Origin: Clostridiaceae bacterium BRH_c20a
GTDB taxonomy: Bacteria > Bacillota > Peptococcia > Peptococcales > BICA1-8
Assembly: GCA_000961765.1 (NCBI GenBank)
Contig: LADT01000032.1
Location: 1 to 33,638 of the forward strand
Reading direction: 5' to 3'
DNA length: 33,638 nt
The position numbers were made by a program, and so were the translations under genes. The notes beneath the pieces were generated by a model. It was not told the origin of the DNA, made no database searches, and was given only the letters and a program-made list of their open reading frames with translations. Below are positions 15,719-22,399 of the stretch, piece after piece. The number at the start of each line of letters is the position of its first letter. Within the stretch, counting starts at the first letter, position 1.

Positions 15719-16369
15719 ATGGGTATTAAAATACTGATAGTTGATGATCATGTATTATTAAGAGAAGGCTTAGTGAAAATTCTTTCTTTGGATAATGATT
15801 TAGAGGTTATAGGTGAAGCCAGTCGGGGTGAAGAAGCAGTTGCTTTAGCCAGAGAGTTAACCCCTGATGTAATATTAATGGATATCAATATGCCGGGGAT
15901 AAATGGTATAGAAGCAACAAAAGTAATCAAGACTGAAATGCCCCAAATTGGGATTATTGCTTTAACTATCCATGATGATGAAGAATATATCTTTGAGCTG
16001 GTAAGAGCAGGGGTATCTGGTTATGTTTTGAAGGATATTCAGCCGGAGCGATTGATAGCGGCAATAAAAGATGTGGCCCAAGGGAAATCGGTGATTCACC
16101 CTGCAATTACCGCCAAGCTTTTGGGAGAATTTAACCGGCTATCTGAGAGGAAGACCCGACCAAGTTCCTTTGATGACTTGACTATTAGGGAATTGGATGT
16201 ATTGGAGCTGATTGCCAAGGGTATGGCAAACAAAGATATAGCGCAAAGCCTGTTTATCAGTGAGAAGACGGTGAAAAACCATATTACCAATATTTTTCGC
16301 AAGCTTAGTGTGGATGATAGGACACAAGCTGCACTATATGCTATCAAAAACAAATTAGTCAACCTGTAG
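15719..16369 (+). CDS. degU: DegU-like response regulator (NarL/FixJ family)
   Basis: The receiver domain (about 1-120) has the acidic pair VDD (9-10), the phosphoacceptor Asp55 in ILMDINMP, the switch Thr in ALTIHDD and Lys in YVLKDIQ. A LuxR-type HTH (about 150-216) carries LTIRELDVLELIAKGMANKD and SEKTVKNHITNIFRKL. The ATG at 15719 follows GAGGAGTGAG and lies four bases past the kinase stop; an upstream in-frame ATG at 15704 would overlap the kinase. It is the cognate partner of the DegS-like kinase. A 127-bp hairpin element follows, its left arm starting within the stop codon region. Confidence 0.94.
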   Translation: MGIKILIVDDHVLLREGLVKILSLDNDLEVIGEASRGEEAVALARELTPDVILMDINMPGINGIEATKVIKTEMPQIGIIALTIHDDEEYIFELVRAGVSGYVLKDIQPERLIAAIKDVAQGKSVIHPAITAKLLGEFNRLSERKTRPSSFDDLTIRELDVLELIAKGMANKDIAQSLFISEKTVKNHITNIFRKLSVDDRTQAALYAIKNKLVNL

Positions 16370-16492
16370 GCTGGTGAAAAGTGGCATCTAGCGTCGTTCC
16401 AAAAAGGGGTCAAAATCCTCAACGTATCCTTATACGCCTCCGGTTTTGCCCCCTTTTTGCGCCTAGCTATCCACCACTTTTGACCAGCCTAC
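16366..16492. repeat. Long hairpin element with conserved tip (copy 1), after degU
   Basis: Outer arms 16366-16384 and 16474-16492 are nearly perfect inverted repeats. An inner stem (16401-16415 with 16444-16458, AAAAAGGGG against CCCCCTTTTT) encloses the tip TCCTCAACGTATCCTTATAC GCCTCCGG (16416-16443). A second element with a matching tip but a different stem is at 31215-31310. It probably ends the degSU transcript. Confidence 0.85.
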
Positions 16493-16529
16493 GAAGTTGA
16501 ATATACTTTTTTATAATATTTACATCTAT

Positions 16530-16642
16530 ATATTAATGCGGACCTATTATCTAACTCCAAAGACATCATGCTGACCCAATGGATTACTTTTGAGCCGTCA
16601 TGCCGACCCAATGATTTATCCTGTTAGCCGTCATGCTTCTCC
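16530..16642 (+). repeat. Spaced ATGCCGAC array (family C, locus 1)
   Basis: ATGCGGAC, ATGCTGAC, ATGCCGAC and ATGCTTCT start at 16536, 16568, 16600 and 16633 (spacings 32, 32, 33), all in one orientation. Two units share GAGCCGTCATGC / TAGCCGTCATGC. The same motif forms a two-armed array at 26115-26376. Confidence 0.8.
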
Positions 16643-16643
16643 T

Positions 16644-16764
16644 GGACACTGGGCACTGATCACTGTATCCTGATTCCGGGTCACTGGGCACTGATCCCTG
16701 AGCACGAGACCCAAGAAAATTGCCCCAATCAAACCACTAGTCACTAGTAACTAGTCACTAGTAA
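16644..16764 (+). repeat. Two degenerate heptanucleotide arrays
   Basis: From 16644 nine heptads follow without a phase break (GGACACT, GGGCACT, GATCACT, GTATCCT, GATTCCG, GGTCACT, GGGCACT, GATCCCT, GAGCACG). From 16737 come CTAGTCA, CTAGTAA, CTAGTCA, CTAGTAA. The two arrays differ in sequence but share the 7-bp period. Confidence 0.85.
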
Positions 16765-16811
16765 CTCTCATACAATAAACCACACCTACAGTATAGATGG
16801 GGGTTTTCGTG

Positions 16812-17222
16812 ATGCTTTACTGGGATTGGGTGCTGGCCTTGGGAATATTGTTATTTGCGCTGTGGTTGTGGGTGAGCTTTTACAAAGGTGGATTTTTTGT
16901 AAAAAGCAAAAAAGACTTGCAATATTTAATAGTGGTAGTGCAAAATAAAGAAGGACTAATCGAAGCAATTATCAGGAAGGCTATCTTACTGCAGCGTCAG
17001 CTAGGTGAGAATACAAAACTCATTATTGTAGATTTAGATTCTAGTGATAAAACTCTGGAGATTATAAAAAGAATGGCTTATCCAAAAAATTATTTTACAA
17101 TCTTTTTATTTAAGGACCGACAGAAATTTATGGAGTTTGTCGAAGAGTGTATAAATGAGGATTGTTTTGTTATGGATTACTCTAATACTAATGACTATAA
17201 GTCAGTATATTATAGGAATTGA
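16812..17222 (+). CDS. Small membrane-anchored protein with a Rossmann-like, GT2-resembling domain
   Basis: I do not recognise the family. The 136 residues start with one membrane segment (about 3-22), then a short basic stretch, then an alpha/beta domain. The strand LIVVVQNKEG, the helix that follows and LIIVDLDSSDKTLEIIKRMA resemble the first nucleotide-binding half of GT-A (family 2) glycosyltransferases, but there is no later DxD or acceptor half. ATG 16812 or GTG 16809 are both served by the GGGGG at 16799-16803; the ATG at 16797 overlaps it. It has its own terminator and precedes the Tad pilins. A membrane-bound nucleotide-sugar binding remnant is one possibility. Confidence 0.6.
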   Translation: MLYWDWVLALGILLFALWLWVSFYKGGFFVKSKKDLQYLIVVVQNKEGLIEAIIRKAILLQRQLGENTKLIIVDLDSSDKTLEIIKRMAYPKNYFTIFLFKDRQKFMEFVEECINEDCFVMDYSNTNDYKSVYYRN

Positions 17223-17245
17223 AAAATATATGAGTCAAAAGTCCG

Positions 17246-17275
17246 GGAGGCCACTTAGGCCTCCTATTTGTTTTT
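17246..17275 (+). terminator. Rho-independent terminator
   Basis: GGAGGCC (17246-17252) pairs with GGCCTCC (17258-17264), followed by TATTTGTTTTT. It separates the GT2-like gene from the pilus locus. Confidence 0.85.
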
Positions 17276-17302
17276 AGGACAATAGGCTCTTAATAAAGAT
17301 AA

Positions 17303-17378
17303 GACTTGTGCCTGATACCGTAAGGACGGGTTCTGGTGTTAAGATAAACACACCACAAGGGAAGTTGCCGGTGACCAA
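17303..17378 (+). ncRNA. Candidate structured leader upstream of the Flp pilin genes
   Basis: CTTGTG (17305-17310) pairs with CACAAG (17354-17359). Inside are CCGT-AAGG-ACGG (318-329 of 17000) and GTGTT/AACAC (17336-17340 with 17347-17351). A GC-richer GGGAAGTTGCCGGTGACC block follows, then an A-rich linker and the pilin ribosome site. The dense local pairing in an otherwise A+T-rich leader suggests a regulatory RNA, but I could not fit it to the c-di-GMP-I, c-di-GMP-II or cobalamin consensus. Confidence 0.35.
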
Positions 17379-17409
17379 AAAAATAAAAATAAATTCGGAG
17401 GTGCTTTAA

Positions 17410-17589
17410 ATGATGAATTTAGTAAAAAGATTATGGAATGAAGAAGAAGGCCAAGGGATGGTTGAGTATGGTTTGATTATTGCTTTAATTTCTGTAGTTG
17501 CGATATTAACATTGACAAACATTGGAACTGAATTGCTGGGTAAATTCGAGAAGGTTGAAAATGCATTAAATCCTCCGGCCACTCCTTAA
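17410..17589 (+). CDS. Flp-type pilin 1
   Basis: The 59-residue prepilin has a short basic/acidic leader and the processing site EEG-QGMVEYGL, so cleavage after Gly leaves a mature N-terminus with the conserved Glu-Tyr pair. A hydrophobic helix (IIALISVVAILTLTNIG) follows, and the tail ends NPPATP. This is the structural subunit of the Tad (Flp) pilus. Processing would be by the prepilin peptidase encoded at 17844. GGAGGTG supports the ATG; an ATG at 17413 is the immediate alternative. Confidence 0.93.
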   Translation: MMNLVKRLWNEEEGQGMVEYGLIIALISVVAILTLTNIGTELLGKFEKVENALNPPATP

Positions 17590-17607
17590 TCCCGATTTAG
17601 TTATATT

Positions 17608-17772
17608 ATGTTAACGCTGGCAAAAACACTCTGGAAAGATGAAGAAGGACAGGGAATTATAGAATATGTTTTTATCTTGATCTTCGTCTCATTAGCATTG
17701 GTTTTAACACTGGGGAATGTTGGGACTAGCGTTGTCGCTAAGTTCCAAAGCATAAATGATAATATTCAATAA
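17608..17772 (+). CDS. Flp-type pilin 2
   Basis: This 54-residue prepilin has the same plan as pilin 1: leader MLTLAKTLWKDEEG, mature QGIIEYVF, a hydrophobic helix and a short polar tail. It has no visible Shine-Dalgarno sequence before its ATG and lies 18 bases past the first pilin stop, so it is probably translated by coupling or at a lower level. A minor or tip pilin is a plausible role. A terminator follows. Confidence 0.88.
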   Translation: MLTLAKTLWKDEEGQGIIEYVFILIFVSLALVLTLGNVGTSVVAKFQSINDNIQ

Positions 17773-17781
17773 AGAAGTTTT

Positions 17782-17812
17782 AAAATAGCCCTACTTGTTG
17801 TAGGGCTATTTT
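17782..17812 (+). terminator. Terminator separating pilins from the assembly genes
   Basis: AAAATAGCCCTA (17782-17793) pairs with TAGGGCTATTTT (17801-17812). It would allow more pilin mRNA than assembly-gene mRNA from one promoter, a common arrangement for pilins. Confidence 0.88.
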
Positions 17813-17843
17813 AAAAAACAGACACGATTAAGAGGTGAAAAAA

Positions 17844-18344
17844 GTGCTGGATGCTTTACTGATTATTACTCTAACAATTTGTCTTGTTACAGATATTAGA
17901 CGGAAAAAAATATATAATGTTATTTTAATGCCAGCATTGATTGCTGGTTTCGCTATCAACATTTATAACCTGGGTTTAACAGGTCTAATATTTTCTATTA
18001 AAGGTTTTTTTGTGGGATTAATATTTTTATTGCTTCCCTTCATCTGGGGTGGTATAGGTGCTGGTGACGTTAAACTCCTAGCTACAATTGGAGCGATAAA
18101 GGGGCCGGAATTTGTTTTTTATGCTTTTTTGGGAGCGGGACTGACTGGTGGAATTATTGCAGTAATTATTTTACTGTTCCAAAAAAGGCTTTTTTCAACA
18201 CTACGGGATTTATGGAAAGGAATTATAGTTTTATTTGCTACTAAATTCAAGGTTGCTAATTTTGGAAGTAAAAATGCTAATAACATGTTTCCGTATGGTA
18301 TTGCCATAACGTTAGGGGCATTATCAGCCTATTTTGTGGGGTGA
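17844..18344 (+). CDS. tadV: Prepilin peptidase, TadV/CpaA type (A24 aspartic protease)
   Basis: A polytopic membrane protein of 166 residues that cleaves Flp prepilin leaders at the cytoplasmic face. The two catalytic aspartates are visible: TDIRRKKIYN in the N-terminal part and GAGDVKLL, the GxGD motif. It lacks the N-methyltransferase domain of PilD, as usual for TadV. GTG 17844 is preferred: AGAGGTG at 17831-17837 lies six bases before it, while GTG 17835 falls inside that site. It is the first gene after the pilin terminator and is followed five bases later by tadE. Confidence 0.92.
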   Translation: MLDALLIITLTICLVTDIRRKKIYNVILMPALIAGFAINIYNLGLTGLIFSIKGFFVGLIFLLLPFIWGGIGAGDVKLLATIGAIKGPEFVFYAFLGAGLTGGIIAVIILLFQKRLFSTLRDLWKGIIVLFATKFKVANFGSKNANNMFPYGIAITLGALSAYFVG

Positions 18345-18349
18345 TATAA

Positions 18350-18745
18350 ATGATAAATAAAATTTTCAAAAGTGAGAAAGGACAGGCTTTAGTCGAATTA
18401 GCCTTTATATTACCCATCTTACTTATGATTGTTTTTGGTATTACCGAGTTTGGAAGAGTTTTTGGTACACAATTGATACTGGCCAATAGTGCTAGAGATG
18501 CAACTAGATATGCATCCGTTGGAGCTACGGATTTAGAAATTATAAATAGAATAGAAGGAAGTTCTACTGTATTAGATTCTACAAAACTAAATATCAGTAT
18601 ATCCCCTTCTGATACGTCTAGGGTCCGCGGAGAAGCAGTGACAGTTAAGATCCAGTATCCGGTGGATATATATGCTCCGGTGATATCAAATATTATCGGT
18701 GACCCTTTTATTGCAAAAGGTGAAGCGATAATGAGAATGGAGTAG
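18350..18745 (+). CDS. tadE: TadE-like pilus assembly protein
   Basis: The 131-residue pseudopilin-like protein has the TadE signature at its N-terminus: SEKGQALVELAFILPILLM, then GITEFGR and the helix end NSARDATRYAS. One membrane helix is followed by a small extracytoplasmic domain. TadE proteins are processed by the TadV peptidase and help pilus assembly. GGGTGAT supports the ATG. The stop directly abuts the next start. Confidence 0.93.
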   Translation: MINKIFKSEKGQALVELAFILPILLMIVFGITEFGRVFGTQLILANSARDATRYASVGATDLEIINRIEGSSTVLDSTKLNISISPSDTSRVRGEAVTVKIQYPVDIYAPVISNIIGDPFIAKGEAIMRME

Positions 18746-19678
18746 ATGAGTATGGTAAATAAGTTATTAACTGATGAGCGGGGAAGTGCAATAGTTATAT
18801 TCGCTTTAGGCGTAACAATGTTTTTTGGATTTTTATCCTTTGTCGCTGATAGTGGTTTATTATTTTTTAATGAAGCAAAGCTGACTAATGCCGTTGATGC
18901 CTCAGTTTTAGCTGGAGCCCAAGAGCTACCTTATTATCCATCAGCTGCGGTTGTGAAGGCTATTAATTATGCTGCAGCAAATGGATTAGATGCAAATGAA
19001 GTAGATGTAGAGGTTTTTGATAGTAATAAAAAAATAAAAGTTACTTCTACTAAAAATGTGAAGCTGCTCTTTGGAAAAGTTTTGGGAATTGAGAGCGGAG
19101 AAGTTGAACATACTGCTGTAGCGGAAGTCGCTGCTATCGTTGGGGTGGGAGGCGCAGCACCCTTGGGAATCGAGAAACATGAGTTTGAATTTGGTCAGCA
19201 GTATACCCTGAAGGTGGGTGCAGGTGATACTAGCGAATTAGAAGGTGAAATAAGCCCCGGATGGTTTGGTGCATTGGCATTAGGAGGACCAGGGGCAAAT
19301 ACATATGAAAATAATCTAACCTATGGATATTCAGGTAACCTCAAAATTGGTGATATAATCGATATTCAAACAGGAAACATATCTGGACCAACAAAGAAGG
19401 CAATTGATTATAGAATTGCAGAGGATAAACATACTCCCTACTGTACTGTTGATCATTTTGCAAGAAACTGTTCAAGGTTAATTAAAGTACCTGTAATTGA
19501 GCCTGTTGCTCAGAAAGAAGTAAAAATCATTGGTTTTTCAATGTTTTTAATAGATGATGTAACCGGGAGCGGAAATGAAAGCTATGTAAAAGGAAAATTT
19601 GTAAAAACAATAACATCAGGAGAAATTGATCCTAGTTCACAGGATTTTGGCCTGGTTGGTGTTAGGTTGATTCAGTAA
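18746..19678 (+). CDS. TadG-like pilus assembly protein
   Basis: The 310-residue protein begins with a TadG-type segment: LLTDERGSAIVIFALGV, one membrane helix, then DSGLLFFNEAKLTNAVDASV LAGAQELP, typical of Tad/Flp-associated TadG-like proteins. The rest is an extracytoplasmic domain with two cysteines (TPYC and ARNC) that could form a disulphide. The von Willebrand region of long TadG proteins is absent. ATG 18746 touches the tadE stop; ATG 18752 has better spacing from GGAG at the tadE end. It is followed by a hexanucleotide array before cpaB. Confidence 0.85.
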   Translation: MSMVNKLLTDERGSAIVIFALGVTMFFGFLSFVADSGLLFFNEAKLTNAVDASVLAGAQELPYYPSAAVVKAINYAAANGLDANEVDVEVFDSNKKIKVTSTKNVKLLFGKVLGIESGEVEHTAVAEVAAIVGVGGAAPLGIEKHEFEFGQQYTLKVGAGDTSELEGEISPGWFGALALGGPGANTYENNLTYGYSGNLKIGDIIDIQTGNISGPTKKAIDYRIAEDKHTPYCTVDHFARNCSRLIKVPVIEPVAQKEVKIIGFSMFLIDDVTGSGNESYVKGKFVKTITSGEIDPSSQDFGLVGVRLIQ

Positions 19679-19687
19679 CCCGTCCCG

Positions 19688-19795
19688 GGTTGAGGTTAAG
19701 GCTGAGGCTGAGGTTGAGGTTGAGGTTAAGGTTAAGGTTGAGGTTAAGGCTAAGGTTGAGGTTAAGATTAAGATTGCGCTGCGCTGGATTGAGAG
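19688..19795. repeat. Hexanucleotide array inside the Tad operon
   Basis: About fourteen degenerate GTTGAG/GTTAAG/GCTGAG units end in GATTGCGCTGCGCTGGATT, matching the array and tail at 6616-6720. It fills the gap between the TadG-like gene and cpaB. Confidence 0.9.
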
Positions 19796-19829
19796 ATCTA
19801 TAAGAATTAGACTAATAAGAGGTGACAAG

Positions 19830-20540
19830 ATGCGTAATAAGCTGGTTATTATTTTGGCAATAGTTTTTGGCTTGACAACAGCCTTTATGGTTTTAAATTA
19901 TTTGCAAGAAGTGAAGAAGGCAATGGATGATAATGATTACGTTGAAATTGCAGTAGCTAATCAGGATATCCCTGTTAATACCATAGTTTCAAATACAATG
20001 GTTGGAATGAAGAAAATACCTTCTCAATATATGCATCCACAGGAGTTTACTGATAAGGATCAAGTAGTAGGGAAAATAGCTCTAGCACCTATTGTTGTGG
20101 GGGAAGGTTTTATGAAAAATAGATTACTTGAACAAGGAGATAAGAAGGAAGGTCTAGCTTATCTAATACCTAAAGGCAAAAGGGCCTTAACAATACCCGT
20201 GGATGAAGTGAGTGGTATTAATGGATTAATAAAGCCGGGCGATCACGTAGATATTATTAGTACTGTTACTATTGGGGAACTGGAGCAAAAGACTTACACC
20301 CTGATTGTCTTGCAGGATATTGAGGTTTTAGCGGTCGGAAAAAATATTGGGAAAAGTGAAAATCTAGCAAATACAGAAGAGACAAATACTGCAACATTAG
20401 CTGTTACCTTAGCTGAAGCAAAACCTTTAATGATGGCAAATCAGAGGGGGGTAATTCGTTTAATGCTTAGATCACCAATTGATGAAAGTAAAGGTTATTC
20501 ACCACCATTTACAATGGAAGAGCTTCTTACACAAAATTAA
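19830..20540 (+). CDS. cpaB: Flp pilus assembly protein CpaB/RcpC
   Basis: The 236-residue protein has an N-terminal membrane anchor (about 4-22), an SAF-type domain (about 38-100, AVANQDIPVNTIVSNTMV) and the CpaB region with KGKRALTIPVDEVSGINGLI KPGDHVDII. CpaB acts in the extracytoplasmic part of the pilus machine. In Gram-negatives it works with the secretin CpaC, which is absent here as expected for a monoderm. AGAGGTGACAAG precedes the ATG. It is flanked on both sides by repeat arrays. Confidence 0.92.
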   Translation: MRNKLVIILAIVFGLTTAFMVLNYLQEVKKAMDDNDYVEIAVANQDIPVNTIVSNTMVGMKKIPSQYMHPQEFTDKDQVVGKIALAPIVVGEGFMKNRLLEQGDKKEGLAYLIPKGKRALTIPVDEVSGINGLIKPGDHVDIISTVTIGELEQKTYTLIVLQDIEVLAVGKNIGKSENLANTEETNTATLAVTLAEAKPLMMANQRGVIRLMLRSPIDESKGYSPPFTMEELLTQN

Positions 20541-20569
20541 TACTTGCGGGTGACATCTACTTAGGGGCT

Positions 20570-20905
20570 GGGATTATGGGTCTGACAATACTTAAGGGTA
20601 AATATTACGCGTCTGACAATTGCTTAAAGGTCTAGCTTGAGCGTCTGACAATACTAATGGGTTGAGCTTGAGCGTCTGACAAATACTCATTGGTTGAGCT
20701 TGAGTGTCTGACAAATACTCATAGGTTGAGCTATTGCGTCTGCTTAAAACATCGGCCGCCAAAGCTTGTGTCAGACGCAACATGTTCACCCAGAAGATAG
20801 TGTCAGACGCAACAAATTGACCGAGAAGTATTGTCGGGCGCAAAAAGTAGCCTAGAAGTAAATGTCAGACGCAATAGCTAGACGGAGAAGTATACCAATT
20901 AATAA
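20570..20905. repeat. Inverted array of GCGTCTGAC units (family A, locus 2)
   Basis: GTCTGAC starts at 20580, 20611, 20643, 20674, 20706 and (GTCTGCT) 20738: spacings 31, 32, 31, 32, 32. Past a centre at about 20745-20765, its reverse complement starts at 20770, 20802, 20833 (one base changed) and 20864. Units also share AATACT.AT.GGTTGAGCT. It separates cpaB from cpaE. This is the clearest copy of the family. Confidence 0.92.
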
Positions 20906-20931
20906 TAAGATTGCTAACTGGGGGGAAAGCC

Positions 20932-22155
20932 ATGGAGAAGATTAAAGTTCTGATTGTTGATGATATTTCAGAAACACGGGATAATATAAATCGACTGCTT
21001 AAATTAGAAGAGCATATTCAGGTAGTGGGTGAAGCGTCAAATGGGGAACAAGCAATTAAGAAAGCAGAGCAGCTTTTACCTGATGTAATATTGATGGATA
21101 TTAATATGCCCATAATGGATGGAATGGCAGCAACAGAAAAAATATCTTTAAGCTTGCCTAATATCGCCGTTATTATGATAAGTGTGCAAGGTGAAGCGGG
21201 GTATTTAAAGAAAGCAATGATGGCAGGAGCAAGGGAATATTTGGTTAAGCCCTTTAGTGCTGATGAGCTAGTTGATGCAATTAAGCGGACATATGATTTG
21301 GAAAAAAAACGACTAGGAAAGCTGGAGGGCTCAAAAAGGATATTCGGCAAACCAAAGGATAATAAGCCCCAGGTAATTACTATATTTGGAACTAAGGGTG
21401 GAGTGGGCAAGACTACTCTGTCCGTAAATATTTCCGCGCAATTAGCTAAAAAAACTAAGAAAAAGGTTGTCTTGGTAGATTTGGATTTGCAGTTTGGTGA
21501 TGTATCGGTTTTTTTTAATGTGAGCCCTAAAAAGAGTATTGCAGAACTTGTTCAGGAAAGAAGTCAATTAACAATAGATTTGGTGGAAAGCTATTTAATT
21601 CCCCATATCTCAGGTGTTAAAATATTACCTGCCCCAATGAGACCGGAGTATTCAGAATTGGTTACTCCTAATAATATTTTAGAAATTTTAACAATATTAC
21701 GTCAAAATTATGATTACGTAATTATTGATACTCCTCCCTTTTTTCAAGATACAAATTTAAGTGCCCTTGATATGTCAAATCAGGTACTTCTAATTATGAC
21801 TATGGATTTACCTACTGTTAAGAATATGAAACTGAGTCTTGAACTATTAGACACATTGCATCATAAAGAAAAAACAAAGCTAATACTAAATAGGGCTTCT
21901 GAAGATTTAGGTATCAATGCTGCTGATGTGGAAAATGCCTTGGATTTTTTGATTTCGCACCAAATCCCCAGTGATGGCAAGCTTGTTGTAACATCTGTAA
22001 ATAAGGGAATACCTTTCGTCCTTAGCAATTCAAATGCCAAGGTAAGTAAAGCGGTAGACAATATTACAAATATAGTTATTGAAGACACTGGCTATCAGAA
22101 AGAATTATTGGAAAGTAGACAGCGCAAGAAGCTATTTGGTAAATTGTTTGGATAG
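20932..22155 (+). CDS. cpaE: CpaE/TadZ-like protein: receiver domain fused to a MinD-type ATPase
   Basis: Residues 1-120 are a complete response-regulator receiver: acidic pair VDD (10-11), Asp56 in ILMDINMP, switch Ser84 in MISVQG and Lys106 in YLVKPFS. Residues 145-407 are a ParA/MinD-like ATPase with the deviant Walker A TKGGVGKTT (about 154-162) and LVDLDLQFGD. CpaE/TadZ proteins position the Tad machine in the cell. In well-known CpaE proteins the receiver-like part has lost phosphorylation residues; here the set is intact, so phosphorylation, perhaps via the nearby DegS-like kinase, is possible. ATG 20932 follows GGGGGGAAAGCC; a longer frame from TTG 20911 has no better site. Confidence 0.93.
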   Translation: MEKIKVLIVDDISETRDNINRLLKLEEHIQVVGEASNGEQAIKKAEQLLPDVILMDINMPIMDGMAATEKISLSLPNIAVIMISVQGEAGYLKKAMMAGAREYLVKPFSADELVDAIKRTYDLEKKRLGKLEGSKRIFGKPKDNKPQVITIFGTKGGVGKTTLSVNISAQLAKKTKKKVVLVDLDLQFGDVSVFFNVSPKKSIAELVQERSQLTIDLVESYLIPHISGVKILPAPMRPEYSELVTPNNILEILTILRQNYDYVIIDTPPFFQDTNLSALDMSNQVLLIMTMDLPTVKNMKLSLELLDTLHHKEKTKLILNRASEDLGINAADVENALDFLISHQIPSDGKLVVTSVNKGIPFVLSNSNAKVSKAVDNITNIVIEDTGYQKELLESRQRKKLFGKLFG

Positions 22156-22184
22156 AGAAAACAGGTTGGCTAAAGTTAATATTA

Positions 22185-22335
22185 TGGGATGCATCCCATG
22201 CATGTTAATATTAAATGAGGCATCTGCACCTAGGTCTAGCTCAAAGGATGCATCAAAATAAATTGACATCCATCTGATGCATCATGCAGTATAACCTAAT
22301 AGCAGATGCATCCTAGAAGGCTGACATTCATCTAT
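22185..22335. repeat. Spaced GATGCATC array (family B, locus 2)
   Basis: GATGCATC or GAGGCATC starts at 22188, 22217, 22247, 22276 and 22305: spacings 29, 30, 29, 29. Over most of its length it is the reverse complement of the array at 680-872, including the sequence between cores (GGTCTAGCTCAAAGGATGC here, GCATCCCTTAAGCTAGACC there). It fills the gap between cpaE and cpaF. Confidence 0.88.
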
Positions 22336-22399
22336 ATCCGTTATTTTTCTTTAGCACTGCAGCACTGTAGAACTGTTTTTAAAAATAGAGGTGAAATAT

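Noticed and set aside
17303-17378. c-di-GMP or cobalamin riboswitch before the pilins
   Set aside because: The conserved blocks of GEMM-I, class II and B12 elements could not be placed; kept only as an unclassified structured leader.
20570-20905. CRISPR array because of regular 31-32 bp spacing
   Set aside because: Conserved cores are only 9-15 bases, the sequence between them is related rather than unique, orientation flips in the middle, and no cas gene is present.
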